The notes beneath the pieces are model-generated. The model did no database searches. It was not told the DNA's origin and was given only the letters and a program-made list of their open reading frames with translations. From an uncultured Christensenellaceae bacterium (GTDB taxonomy: Bacteria; Bacillota; Clostridia; Christensenellales; UBA3700), in the NCBI GenBank assembly GCA_944380355.1, contig CALWHJ010000012.1, forward strand, positions 1-54,355: DNA of 54,355 nucleotides, written 5' to 3'. How positions within the stretch are numbered: the stretch's first letter is position 1; each line of letters starts with the position of its first letter. Shown here piece after piece: positions 1-7,811 of the stretch. A program made the position numbers and the translations under genes.

Positions 1-36
1 AAAAAACCACCCTCACGCGAGCGCGGAGAGTGGTGT
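1..36 (-). terminator. Intrinsic terminator closing the B1 repeat
   Basis: On the minus strand CCACTCTC pairs with GAGGGTGG (one mismatch) and is followed by six T. It lies about 110 bases after the DUF1858 stop codon. The same hairpin design closes repeat B3 at 36642-36679. Confidence 0.7.
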
Positions 37-146
37 GATTTTGCGAATTTTAAGAGAGTTCGCGAGCGGAGCGTACTAGACGTACGTGACCGAGCGTAAC
101 TGCTCGCTAAAATTTGCGAAGGCGCGCCGCTATACGCGCTCGCCTA
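1..146 (-). repeat. Family B modular 3'-end repeat, copy B1
   Basis: Read on the minus strand this begins with TAGGCGAGCGCG, whose first three bases are the stop codon of the DUF1858 gene, continues with TAGCGGCGCGCC and a long imperfect inverted-repeat region, and ends in a terminator hairpin at the window edge. The same building blocks recur at 5301-5768, 36642-36983 and, shorter, 36170-36269. It looks like a mobile or amplified 3'-UTR module; its function is unknown. Confidence 0.75.
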
Positions 147-347
147 TTCGCCAGCGACTGCGTTAAGCTTCTTCACAAGCTCATCCACGTCTACACCGTG
201 TACCATAGCCGCTTCCTCGATTGTTTCGCCTCTTGCCATTGCGCAACCGAAACAGTGCATTCCGATGCTGAGAAGAGTTTCTGCGATTGCCTCTGCGTTT
301 TTATGTTGAAGAGCTTCTGCTATGAGCATGTCTTTTGTTATTGCCAT
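144..347 (-). CDS. DUF1858 domain protein (prismane-associated redox-disulfide family)
   Basis: A 67-residue protein, the whole length of a DUF1858 domain. It carries the family's conserved cysteine pair in GMHCFGCAMARGE (residues about 29-41), followed by the usual helix with ETIEEAA. Members are small stand-alone proteins, or domains near hybrid-cluster proteins, and are thought to take part in thiol redox chemistry; the exact reaction is not established. The start is fixed by AGGAGG seven bases upstream of the ATG. It lies downstream of the zinc-ribbon gene on the same strand and may be co-transcribed. Its TAG stop is the first triplet of repeat B1, which is unusual. The family call is firm; the role here is unknown. 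Confidence 0.85.
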   Translation of the reverse strand: MAITKDMLIAEALQHKNAEAIAETLLSIGMHCFGCAMARGETIEEAAMVHGVDVDELVKKLNAVAGE

Positions 348-413
348 TATCGTGCCTCCTGTAAACTTTTTACGTATTGATTATATAACATTATTCCCCT
401 TTTGGCTATTAAT

Positions 414-1532
414 TTACATAAAATATTTTATATACAGCCAAACAATCAACGCTACTGCCGCGCCTACCGCCAAAACGATAGCGGTGATTTTAAAGGGTGA
501 TTTGGGATACTTGCCTATAATTTTGCCGGTACGTCCGTTGCCTATGCAACCGTACTCTTTTTTGCGGTACTTGTAATTAAATACCCATATAGGCACAAGC
601 ACGTACTTGTAAGTCGTACCCGAATAGGTATTGTTCATATTGACGTAGTCGATTACGTCGGCATTATATCGCGATATAATCATTCTTTTGATTATATCTT
701 CCATAATCGTATATGCCTCAGCCCAGCTTTCGTCAAGTCCTTTGTCGTATCTTTCGGCAGAATAACCGGATATGAACTGATTGTGGTATTCGAGAGAATT
801 ATCCGTATCGAAGCCGCCCATTTTAGAGAGATTGCTCTGCGTAATCGACTTGCTCGCTTCTACCTGAATGTCATTGAAGAAATTGGATATCACGCCCGTA
901 TCGACATACCAGCGCGTACGCGTTTCGGTACGTCTGTTTTTACCCGAGCCGACAGTAACGGTGTAGTGCTGACCGTAGCGTATGGTATAAACGCCGTTGC
1001 ACTGGCTGTCAAAAGTAAACACGGGTATATAGATACCTTGGCTATCCTGTTTTTTAGCCTCTTTTTTGAGAGTAAAGGGAGCGAGGTGTTTGCTCTTAAG
1101 CCACTTCATAAAATAGGTATGCTCCTGCTCCTTGCTAATCGCAAATGGCAATACCGCATTGGGCTTAAGCCCTGCAATCTCGTTTGTCTCAACTATATTG
1201 GACGCGTTGCAGAAAGGACACTTGACAGCCGTCTCGTAAGCAGAAAGCATTGTTACGGCACCGCACGAGCGGCATCTTATCGCTTTTACTCCCTGCCAGG
1301 GAATAAAACCGTTTTCCGAACCGACGTGATAAATTTGCTCTTGAGCCGGTGCAACAGGCTCGAGTTCCTCAACCGTATCGCAATAGTCGCATTTGAGTTT
1401 TTTCGTCTCGGGGTCGTAATGCAAGAAGTTTCCGCAACTGGGACACTTGTATATCTTGCTCTCTACTACCTCGGTATTCTCCGCACTCTGCTCGGGTGCG
1501 TCGTTTTGGATTTGCGTTTTCTTAGTTGCCAT
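414..1532 (-). CDS. TFIIB-type zinc-ribbon membrane protein (YdjG-like)
   Basis: A 372-residue protein with an N-terminal zinc ribbon (KCPSCG, then KCDYCD, residues about 30-55) and a second CxxC pair (CRSCG and CPFC, about 87-110). The middle is a beta-rich soluble region, and one transmembrane segment lies at the extreme C terminus (about 350-368). A GTG six bases upstream is in frame, but the run AAGGGG is correctly spaced only for the ATG at 1532, so that start is used. It follows the SPFH gene by 19 bases. In Bacillus subtilis ydjFGHI, a zinc-ribbon membrane protein (YdjG) works with an SPFH protein (YdjI) and PspA in membrane stress. That parallel is an inference from domain layout; no PspA gene is visible here. 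Confidence 0.7.
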   Translation of the reverse strand: MATKKTQIQNDAPEQSAENTEVVESKIYKCPSCGNFLHYDPETKKLKCDYCDTVEELEPVAPAQEQIYHVGSENGFIPWQGVKAIRCRSCGAVTMLSAYETAVKCPFCNASNIVETNEIAGLKPNAVLPFAISKEQEHTYFMKWLKSKHLAPFTLKKEAKKQDSQGIYIPVFTFDSQCNGVYTIRYGQHYTVTVGSGKNRRTETRTRWYVDTGVISNFFNDIQVEASKSITQSNLSKMGGFDTDNSLEYHNQFISGYSAERYDKGLDESWAEAYTIMEDIIKRMIISRYNADVIDYVNMNNTYSGTTYKYVLVPIWVFNYKYRKKEYGCIGNGRTGKIIGKYPKSPFKITAIVLAVGAAVALIVWLYIKYFM

Positions 1533-1551
1533 CTTCACCCCTTAACAGATA

Positions 1552-2691
1552 TTATTGTTTCGCACCGCACTCGGGGCAGAATTTCTGAGAGGGCTTGAGT
1601 TTAGCACCGCACTCTTTGCATACTCTTTCGTTTACGTCCGCGCCGCACTCGGGACAGAATTTAGCTTTCGCTCCTATCTCTGCTCCGCACTTGGGGCAAA
1701 CTTTCTTTGCAGGCTTAACCGTCTGACCGCACTCGGGACAGAACTTTGCCTTTTTGCCTATCTCCGCTCCGCAGTTGGGACATACTATCTTAGCCTCGCT
1801 CTCTTTTACCGCGGTAGGATTGGATACCGTAGCCATATTATCGGCAAACACCTTTCCGAAGCCCAGACCTGCGCCCAGTCCTATTCCCATACCGCTGACG
1901 CCGTTGGGATTATCCGCCGCAGAACGCATAGCCTCGAGAGTTTCCATCTGAGCGTGCTGCTGCATAACTCCGTCCATAACTCCGATATTCGTACGCTTGT
2001 CGAGCATCTTTTCCACTTCCTCGGGAAGAGAAAGGTTTTCTATGTACAGCGACTTGATGACGATGCCTATCTTCTCGAATTCTTCAGCGACTTTTTGTTT
2101 TGCAAGTTCTGCAAGTTCGTCATAGCTTGCCGCCAAATCAAGCGCGGCAATCTTTGATTCGGCTATTACGTTGGAAAGCGTGGAAGTGATTATCTTCTTG
2201 AAGTAGTCGTCTACGTCCTTGACCGTAAAACTGCTCATCGAGCCGATAAGCTCTCTCAATGCGTTGGTAGGAGTGCCTACGGAGAAAGAATACACGCCGA
2301 AGCCTCTGACTCTGACTACGCCGAAATCCTTGTCGCGCATCATTACGGGGTTAGCCGTGCCCCACTTCATATTGGTAAACTGCTTTGTAGATATAAAGTA
2401 TATATCTCCCGTATAAGGACTCTCCCAAAGATACTTCCAGTTGTAAAGCTGAGTGAGCAAAGGCAAGTTCTTTATATCGTCGAGTTTATACGTACCGGGT
2501 CCGAATACGTCGGCAAGTTTGCCCTCTTGTATAAACATAGCTTTCTGTCCCTCGCGTACTACGAGCTGGGAGTTTTTCATAATCTCCTCTTTCTTCTCGA
2601 GAGGATACTTATAGATAATATCGTTTGCGTTGTCGGTTTCCCATTGGATAACCTTTCTGAATTGTTTTTTCAAAAAACTTCCGAATCCCAT
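1552..2691 (-). CDS. SPFH-domain protein with three C-terminal zinc ribbons (YdjI-like)
   Basis: A 379-residue protein. Residues about 35-290 form an SPFH/band-7 region of the kind often annotated as virion core protein, including the SQLVVREGQKAMF opening. A glycine-rich linker follows, then three tandem double-cysteine zinc ribbons ending in CPECG. SPFH proteins assemble into membrane-associated scaffolds, and the ribbons may bind protein or nucleic acid. Longer in-frame starts exist, but AAGGAGA sits just upstream of the ATG at 2691, giving MGFGSFLKK as the N terminus. It lies upstream of the zinc-ribbon membrane gene, and the shared cysteine motifs suggest the two proteins act together. 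The 176 bases to the divergent peptidase gene hold both promoters. Confidence 0.82.
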   Translation of the reverse strand: MGFGSFLKKQFRKVIQWETDNANDIIYKYPLEKKEEIMKNSQLVVREGQKAMFIQEGKLADVFGPGTYKLDDIKNLPLLTQLYNWKYLWESPYTGDIYFISTKQFTNMKWGTANPVMMRDKDFGVVRVRGFGVYSFSVGTPTNALRELIGSMSSFTVKDVDDYFKKIITSTLSNVIAESKIAALDLAASYDELAELAKQKVAEEFEKIGIVIKSLYIENLSLPEEVEKMLDKRTNIGVMDGVMQQHAQMETLEAMRSAADNPNGVSGMGIGLGAGLGFGKVFADNMATVSNPTAVKESEAKIVCPNCGAEIGKKAKFCPECGQTVKPAKKVCPKCGAEIGAKAKFCPECGADVNERVCKECGAKLKPSQKFCPECGAKQ

Positions 2692-2867
2692 AAAAAAATC
2701 TCCTTTCGCCATAATCGGCGTACATATATATTGTAATATCCAAGCGGTATGTATGTCAAGATTAAATTTTAATACGCGCGGTATAAAGTGTTTGAGTTTT
2801 ACATACGAAGGCAAAGATTTGAAGAGTGTTATCGAATATAGCGCGTTCAAAACGCATATTATTTGGT

Positions 2868-4310
2868 ATGAAAAATATAAAAAATTTCAACGTAAGAATA
2901 ATATTGATATTTATATGCATACTTCTTTGCGCTCTGTGCGCGCTGCCGCTTGTATCGTGCGACAAAGAACAACCACAAAAGGGTACGTCATACGAAATCT
3001 GGCTGGACATAGGCGAAGACGGAATTGCTTGCACTCAACGCGTAAACTTTGTCAACACGAGCGAATATATTCTCGACGAATTAATCTTCAACGTCTATGC
3101 GGGCGCGTATTCTCAGACATCTCCCCTGCCTTGCACTCCTCAGGAAGAAGCGGACGCGTATCCTAACGGCGTGAGTTTCGGCAAATTTGAGTTTAAAGGA
3201 GCTTACGGCGATTTTCAAAGCTGTCTTTATGACGCCCTTTCCAATCTCATAACCGTCAACCTCTTTTCTCCTCTTCTTCCCTCACAGGAGATAGCGGTAG
3301 ACTTTGTGTATTCCATCACTCCTCCTAACACTAATCTGCGCTACGGTTTCAACGACGTATGTCTTTCGCTTACGGGATTTTATCCCCAGCTTTGCGCGCT
3401 AGTGGAAGGCGAGTGGTTTTTCAGAGAATTTTCCCAGATAGGCGACCCGTATTTTTCCGATACAGCGGATTATGAGGTAACTTTCAATCTACCGAACGGT
3501 TGCGACTATGTAGCAAGCGGTCTAAGTCAGGTATCCTCTGCGGACGGCGAAACCTTCGTAACCTCTAAAGCAAACAACATTCGCGATTTTGCATTGATAA
3601 TCTCTCCTGTACTCAGCCGTACCGAAACGGAATATAAAGGAGTTGAGATATCGTATCTTGGAAGCGATACGCAAGTAATCGAATATGCAAAACGAGCAAT
3701 CGACGTATTTTCTGAGCGTTTCGGAGAATACGCATACGATTCTCTCGCGCTTGCCAGCGTGCCTTTTGTGGCAGGCGGTATGGAATACGGCGCGCTATGC
3801 GTTGTCAACGAGCAACTCGACGCCATAGACATAGAGAGCGTCACGGCACACGAGATAGCGCATCAATGGTGGTACGGAGCAGTAGGAAGCAACAACCTGA
3901 CAGACGCCTGGCAAGACGAAGGGCTTGCGGAATACTCGACTTATCTTTATTTTTACGATACCGACAGGCGCGAGCTGGCACAGACGATACTTGACTCGGC
4001 TTATAATCAATACTCCCGCTTCGTAGAGTTGGGACAAAAAGTAGGCGAGCCTGTAAAAGGTATGTTAGCGGGAGAGTTGTCGTCTTTTGCAAGCAATTAC
4101 CATTATACCAACCTCACTTACAATAAAGCATTCATAATGTGGGACGCTGCAAAGATGATAATGGGAGAGGAAGCTCTTCAATCCGCACTTAAACACTATT
4201 ACAAGCTCAACAGATTTGCCATAGCATCGACAAACGATTTGTATGCCTCGCTTGACAACGCAAAAAAAGGCTCCTCTGCTCTTCTTAAAAACTGGATACT
4301 CAACTGCTGA
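2868..4310 (+). CDS. Membrane-anchored M1-family zinc metallopeptidase (lipoprotein)
   Basis: A 480-residue protein with an N-terminal signal peptide ending in a lipobox, LVSC (Cys31), so it is predicted to be exported and lipid-anchored. The gluzincin motif HEIAHQWW starts at His328, and the third zinc ligand, Glu351, lies exactly 18 residues after HExxH in DEGLAEY. The GGMEYG segment matches the M1 GxMEN exopeptidase motif with Tyr in place of Asn. It should hydrolyse peptides outside the membrane; substrates are unknown. It is shorter than full aminopeptidase N because the C-terminal helical domain is small. The start is the Met that opens the signal peptide; an earlier in-frame Met would add 14 residues ahead of it. 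No clear ribosome binding site precedes the ATG, and a TATTAT hexamer ends five bases before it. Confidence 0.85.
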   Translation: MKNIKNFNVRIILIFICILLCALCALPLVSCDKEQPQKGTSYEIWLDIGEDGIACTQRVNFVNTSEYILDELIFNVYAGAYSQTSPLPCTPQEEADAYPNGVSFGKFEFKGAYGDFQSCLYDALSNLITVNLFSPLLPSQEIAVDFVYSITPPNTNLRYGFNDVCLSLTGFYPQLCALVEGEWFFREFSQIGDPYFSDTADYEVTFNLPNGCDYVASGLSQVSSADGETFVTSKANNIRDFALIISPVLSRTETEYKGVEISYLGSDTQVIEYAKRAIDVFSERFGEYAYDSLALASVPFVAGGMEYGALCVVNEQLDAIDIESVTAHEIAHQWWYGAVGSNNLTDAWQDEGLAEYSTYLYFYDTDRRELAQTILDSAYNQYSRFVELGQKVGEPVKGMLAGELSSFASNYHYTNLTYNKAFIMWDAAKMIMGEEALQSALKHYYKLNRFAIASTNDLYASLDNAKKGSSALLKNWILNC

Positions 4311-4483
4311 ACTTTGTAGGCTTATTCTTTAGTTTCTGCCGAATTTTTGAGATAAAATTGCAGTTGCGCGCGTTTTGCCCGCGCGAGACAATCAAAAATT
4401 TCCAGCAAAAAGCAGTATAAAAGAATAGCACGTTTTCCATAATAAAAGTGTAGTCAATATGACAAATAACACAGGAGGATAAT

Positions 4484-4594
4484 ATGAAGAATTATCAATC
4501 ACAGCAGCAAAACCAGTCCGGCAAGCAGATGAATAAGTCCAACGGCAAAAACAGCCAGACCAGCGACTACCAAAACTGCGGCAAAAACAACTAA
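4484..4594 (+). CDS. Gln/Asn-rich micro-protein, 36 residues
   Basis: A very short reading frame with a strong ribosome binding site (AGGAGG six bases before ATG) and an intrinsic terminator 20 bases after the stop, so it looks like a complete transcription unit. The peptide is almost only Gln, Asn, Ser, Lys and Gly with one Cys near the end and no hydrophobic stretch. The composition recalls Gln/Asn-rich small acid-soluble spore proteins, and gpr at 42207 shows the host probably sporulates, but I see no defined family motif. A small RNA with a fortuitous frame is the alternative. Confidence 0.55.
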   Translation: MKNYQSQQQNQSGKQMNKSNGKNSQTSDYQNCGKNN

Positions 4595-4613
4595 TCGCAA
4601 ACGCGATAAAAGA

Positions 4614-4646
4614 AAGAAGGAAGGACTAAAGTCCTTCCTTCTTTTT
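4614..4646 (+). terminator. Intrinsic terminator after the micro-protein
   Basis: A 13-bp perfect stem (AAGAAGGAAGGAC with its complement) around a TAAA loop, ending in a run of T. Confidence 0.9.
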
Positions 4647-4742
4647 AAGTTACGGGGTCAGAGCCCAACACAATGTCAGGTGACCGAATTAATTATATAA
4701 GAAGTTTTCTTCTTTGTCCGGTCTTGTCAAGAATTTTTCTTC

Positions 4743-4754
4743 TATACTAAATAT
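4743..4754 (+). promoter_or_regulatory. Candidate -10 element placing transcription start at the HTH start codon
   Basis: TATACT (4743-4748) ends six bases before the ATG of the HTH gene, and no ribosome binding site is present. This spacing would give a leaderless message. A TTGTCA lies upstream but only 13 bases away, so the -35 is weak or absent. Confidence 0.4.
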
Positions 4755-4952
4755 ATGAGAATTGGTGAAATAATCAAGGATTTGCGAATAGAGCGCGGAT
4801 TTTCCCAACAAAAGCTTGCCAACGCGATAGGCGTAAGCCAAAAAGCAATAGATTATTGGGAAAGAGGCGTAAACGAACCCAAAGCAAGCTATATAGTATT
4901 GCTTGCGGATTACTTTGACGTAAGTTGCGATTTTCTTTTATCTCACGAATGA
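4755..4952 (+). CDS. Small XRE/Cro-CI family helix-turn-helix regulator
   Basis: A 65-residue protein consisting of one HTH_3 domain. The helix-turn-helix covers roughly residues 15-36 (FSQQKLANAIGVSQKAIDYW), followed by the typical ERGVNEPKA turn and the YFDVSCDFLL helix that closes this fold. It would bind DNA as a dimer and regulate a nearby or distant promoter; no partner gene adjoins it. No ribosome binding site is present, and a -10-like hexamer lies six bases before the ATG, so translation may be leaderless. The family is firm and the target unknown. Confidence 0.85.
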   Translation: MRIGEIIKDLRIERGFSQQKLANAIGVSQKAIDYWERGVNEPKASYIVLLADYFDVSCDFLLSHE

Positions 4953-5117
4953 CAGGCGTATCCAAAGTACGCCTGTTTTATTTTACACGCATTAATATTG
5001 TATTTATTTTTTATACTTGCGCGATTATTTATTTGAATTTATAAGGCTTTTTTTGAATAGACATTACAAAACAGATTAACACTCCTTTCCCCACCCTTTT
5101 AAATCATAAAAAATCCC

Positions 5118-5221
5118 AATTGCGCACAAAACGCGCGTATGTATAGGCGCATATCGTATACGCATACGCGTTGAAACCTCTAATTTATACAATTTAAGCC
5201 TTATGTAAATTGTATAAATTA
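5118..5221 (+). repeat. Family A dispersed element, copy A1
   Basis: Perfect 16-bp inverted arms TAATTTATACAATTTA (5181-5196) and its complement (5206-5221) enclose the asymmetric core AGCCTTATG. The 60 bases to the left, rich in alternating purine-pyrimidine GC steps and starting near TTGCGCAC, are shared with copy A4 read in reverse. Other copies lie at 29701, 31748, 36398 and 52429. Confidence 0.85.
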
Positions 5222-5300
5222 TTATATTATAATATATATAAATATTTAGCTTTGCTTATAGCGCGATATTGCGAGTATAATGTAAGTAAAAAAAGAATAT

Positions 5301-5768
5301 ATAAAAAGCTTCATGCGAGCGCATATAAGTGAAAAGCGCGCCGCGATATTACAAAAATTGTGCGACCGCAGAGATTGGTGCAGAGTTGCGATTTTGAAGA
5401 GAGTTCGCGAGCGGAGCATTTTTATCTATCCGATTAAAATAGTACCGACAAAGGGTTATATTTGCTTCAGCTAATATATACCCTTTCGTCTGGTCGGTAT
5501 AGAGCGAACCCGACGTCTTGCCTTACGCTTTCGTTACTTCGGAAGCGTGGGTATTTTGTCGAGGTGAGCGAACCGTAACTGCCGCGGGTGCACCGCGGAC
5601 AAAAGGAAAAGGCGCGCCGCTATGTTCACCCACTTCGTGCGAGCGCGTAGAGTGGTGCAGAGTTTGTCTTTTCCAGACCGAGCGCGACAGGCGCATACTT
5701 TGCGTATGTAACTGAGCGCGAGCGTCGCAGATAAAGGCAAAATATGCGCCGCTATACGCGCTCGCCTA
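5301..5768 (-). repeat. Family B modular repeat, copy B2 (longest)
   Basis: On the minus strand it starts with TAGGCGAGCGCG directly after the T-run of the terminator at 5771-5806. It contains two or three units, each opening with TAGCGGCGC and closing near CACCACTCT-CGCGCTCGCAC. Blocks 5519-5581 and 5713-5753 are nearly identical to 36737-36797 and 36796-36836. Short open frames inside it have no ribosome binding sites and no recognisable product. The rest of 4953-5832 is AT-rich spacer plus repeat A1. Confidence 0.75.
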
Positions 5769-5770
5769 AA

Positions 5771-5806
5771 AAGAAAGACGGTGTAGCATCTCTGCTACAC
5801 CGCCTT
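5771..5806 (-). terminator. Intrinsic terminator, minus strand
   Basis: The 9-bp stem GGTGTAGCA/TGCTACACC is followed on the minus strand by GTCTTTCTTTTT. The nearest upstream minus-strand gene is the aminotransferase, about 330 bases away, so what it normally terminates is unclear. Confidence 0.65.
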
Positions 5807-5832
5807 CCAATTATATGATAAGGGGGAAAATT

Positions 5833-5961
5833 ATGAGCTTTAGTATGTTTGTAAACCTGATTACTTTTGCGTACCTCTTGTTTACAGGCATAATATACCA
5901 CCCTGAAAAAAATTTGTCAACAGTTTTTTCCCACTTTTTTAAAGATTTTACAAAATTTTAA
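5833..5961 (+). CDS. Possible 42-residue membrane micro-peptide
   Basis: A short frame preceded by AAGGGGG with good spacing. The peptide has one hydrophobic stretch (residues about 5-22, FVNLITFAYLLFTGII-like) and a basic, aromatic C-terminal tail. This is the shape of small membrane peptides, including type I toxins, but no homologue is recognised and no promoter stands out. The frame could be chance in an AT-rich spacer. Confidence 0.3.
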   Translation: MSFSMFVNLITFAYLLFTGIIYHPEKNLSTVFSHFFKDFTKF

Positions 5962-6062
5962 TAAATTACTATTTGAAAAGCCGATTTTATACTAGTTTTT
6001 AATATTTATTTAATATATCACTATTTTTACGCTATATTTATTTACCTGTACTTTACATAGAT

Positions 6063-6090
6063 ACAGCCGTCTCAATTAAGAAACGGCTGT
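6063..6090. terminator. Hairpin downstream of the aminotransferase gene
   Basis: Inverted repeat ACAGCCGT/ACGGCTGT lies 44 bases after the aminotransferase stop codon on the minus strand. T-rich sequence follows more clearly on the plus strand, so direction is uncertain. Confidence 0.45.
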
Positions 6091-6133
6091 TGATTTTAGG
6101 ATAAAATGCTGAACTGTTTGTTTTAAGTTAAAG

Positions 6134-7318
6134 TTACTTTTTGCAATACTTATGCAAAAACTCCTCTATCCTGTCCATTGCTTTTTGCAAGCTGTTGAGC
6201 GAATAGGCATAACTTATACGCACAAAATCTTTTCCGCTCTCACCGAACGCACCGCCCGGCACTACAGCTACTTTGCTCTTTTCGAGAAGAGTTTCGGCAA
6301 ACTGCTCTCCGTCCATACCCGTAGACTTCACACAGGGGAAAACGTAAAAGGCGCCTTTAGGCTCAAAACACTTAAGTCCCATACCGTTGAGACGGTTGAC
6401 GAGAAATCTGCGGCGAATATCGTATTGCTCGCGCATATTCTCAATCTCTCTGAAGTTGTCTTCAAAACCCATTCTCAAAGCCTCTAAGCCCGCATGTTGC
6501 GCACTGGTAGGAGCGCACATTATTATGTACTGATGGATTTTCAGCATCTGCTTAAAAAGTTCGTTGGGAGCGCAAACGTAACCGAGTCGCCAGCCCGTCA
6601 TAGCAAACGCCTTACTGAAGCCGTTGATTAATATCGTACGCTCTCTCATACCCTTTATAGCCGCAAAACTTACGTGTCTGCCCTCATAGGTAAGTTCTGC
6701 ATATATCTCATCGCTTATCACGAGCAAATCGTGTTTTTCTACTACTTTGGCTATCGACTCCAAATTCTCTTTTGTCATTATCGCGCCCGTAGGGTTGTTG
6801 GGATAAGGCAAAATCAAAGCCTTTGTCTTGGGAGTGATTACCTTCTCGAGGTTTTCTGCGGTAAGTCTGAATTCGTCCTCGACGTAACATTTTGCGCCTA
6901 CTGCCTTACCGCCGCAAAAAGCCACTCCGGGAGCGTAAGACACATAACTGGGCTCAGGGACGATAACTTCTTCCCCGTCATTTAGAATAGCCCTCAAAGC
7001 AAGATAAATAGCCTCGCTTGCGCCTACCGTCACGAATATCTCCTTTTCGGGTATATATTCGACGTCAAAACGCGCCTTGAGATATTTTGCTATATATTCT
7101 CTGAGCATAGGCAAACCGCTGTTGCTCGTATACTGAGTAAGCCCCTTGCGTATGCTCTGAATACCTGCTTCTCTAGCGCACCAGGGCGTATCGAAGTCGG
7201 GCTCGCCCACGCCCAAAGATATTGCGTCTTTGTACGTGGACGCCACGTCGAAAAACTTCCTTATGCCCGAGGGCGGAATATTCTTTACGATGTCGCTGAA
7301 GTATTTGTCGTAATTCAT
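6134..7318 (-). CDS. PLP-dependent class I/II aminotransferase (PatA/aspartate aminotransferase-like)
   Basis: A 394-residue fold-type I aminotransferase of the usual family length. The pyridoxal-phosphate lysine is Lys236 in NGFSKAFAMTGWRLGY; the NNPTG loop (about 174-178) and SDEIYAELTYEG bind cofactor and substrate. Such enzymes move the amino group of aspartate, aromatic or other amino acids to 2-oxoglutarate; the substrate cannot be read from the sequence. The start overlaps the Lrp/AsnC stop in ATGA, so the two are translationally coupled and the regulator probably senses an amino acid related to this reaction. Part of an ABC-F-Lrp-aminotransferase operon. Confidence 0.9.
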   Translation of the reverse strand: MNYDKYFSDIVKNIPPSGIRKFFDVASTYKDAISLGVGEPDFDTPWCAREAGIQSIRKGLTQYTSNSGLPMLREYIAKYLKARFDVEYIPEKEIFVTVGASEAIYLALRAILNDGEEVIVPEPSYVSYAPGVAFCGGKAVGAKCYVEDEFRLTAENLEKVITPKTKALILPYPNNPTGAIMTKENLESIAKVVEKHDLLVISDEIYAELTYEGRHVSFAAIKGMRERTILINGFSKAFAMTGWRLGYVCAPNELFKQMLKIHQYIIMCAPTSAQHAGLEALRMGFEDNFREIENMREQYDIRRRFLVNRLNGMGLKCFEPKGAFYVFPCVKSTGMDGEQFAETLLEKSKVAVVPGGAFGESGKDFVRISYAYSLNSLQKAMDRIEEFLHKYCKK

Positions 7319-7806
7319 ATCAAAAACTGCCTCTTTTCTTCTCTGTCGTCTTTATCCAGAATAACGCCTTCTGTCTTGTATTTTTTGAGTATGAAGTGCG
7401 TTGCGGTGGATATGATATCGCGCATAGTTGAGAGTTTTTCGGAGACGAATCTCGAAACTTCTCTCAGGTTTTTGCCCTCTATCGTAATACATAAATCGTA
7501 AGCCCCGCTCATAAGATAAACGGCTTTTACCTCGTCAAACTGATAAATGTTTTTGGCTATAGCGTCAAAACCCGACGACATCTGAGGCGTTACCTTGACT
7601 TCGATAAGCGCGGTCACTATATCGTCGCTGAGTTTTTCGGTATTGAAAAGCGTGGTGTACTTAGCGATTATTTCGCACTCCTCCATTGCCTTGATTCTCT
7701 CTGCTACCTGCTTTTCGCCAAGTCCTACCATAGGCGCGATTTGCGCGGGGGTAAGTCTGCTGTCTTCGTGCAATACGTTCAAAATTTTCTTGTCAAAATT
7801 GTCCAT
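7315..7806 (-). CDS. Lrp/AsnC-family transcriptional regulator
   Basis: A 163-residue protein with an N-terminal winged helix (residues about 3-55, with DKKILNVLHEDSR and the recognition region EKQVAERIKAMEE) and a C-terminal RAM/ligand-binding domain (VYLMSGAYDLCITIEG). Family members form octamers and regulate amino-acid metabolism in response to amino acids. An ATG at 7812 forms TAATG with the ABC-F stop, but GGAG is properly spaced for the ATG at 7806, which is taken as the start. The 3' end overlaps the aminotransferase start by four bases. Confidence 0.88.
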   Translation of the reverse strand: MDNFDKKILNVLHEDSRLTPAQIAPMVGLGEKQVAERIKAMEECEIIAKYTTLFNTEKLSDDIVTALIEVKVTPQMSSGFDAIAKNIYQFDEVKAVYLMSGAYDLCITIEGKNLREVSRFVSEKLSTMRDIISTATHFILKKYKTEGVILDKDDREEKRQFLI

Positions 7807-7811
7807 AGTCA

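Noticed and set aside
5518..5740. Short frames inside repeat B2
   Set aside because: Repeat-derived, no ribosome binding site, and not preserved as protein between B2 and B3.
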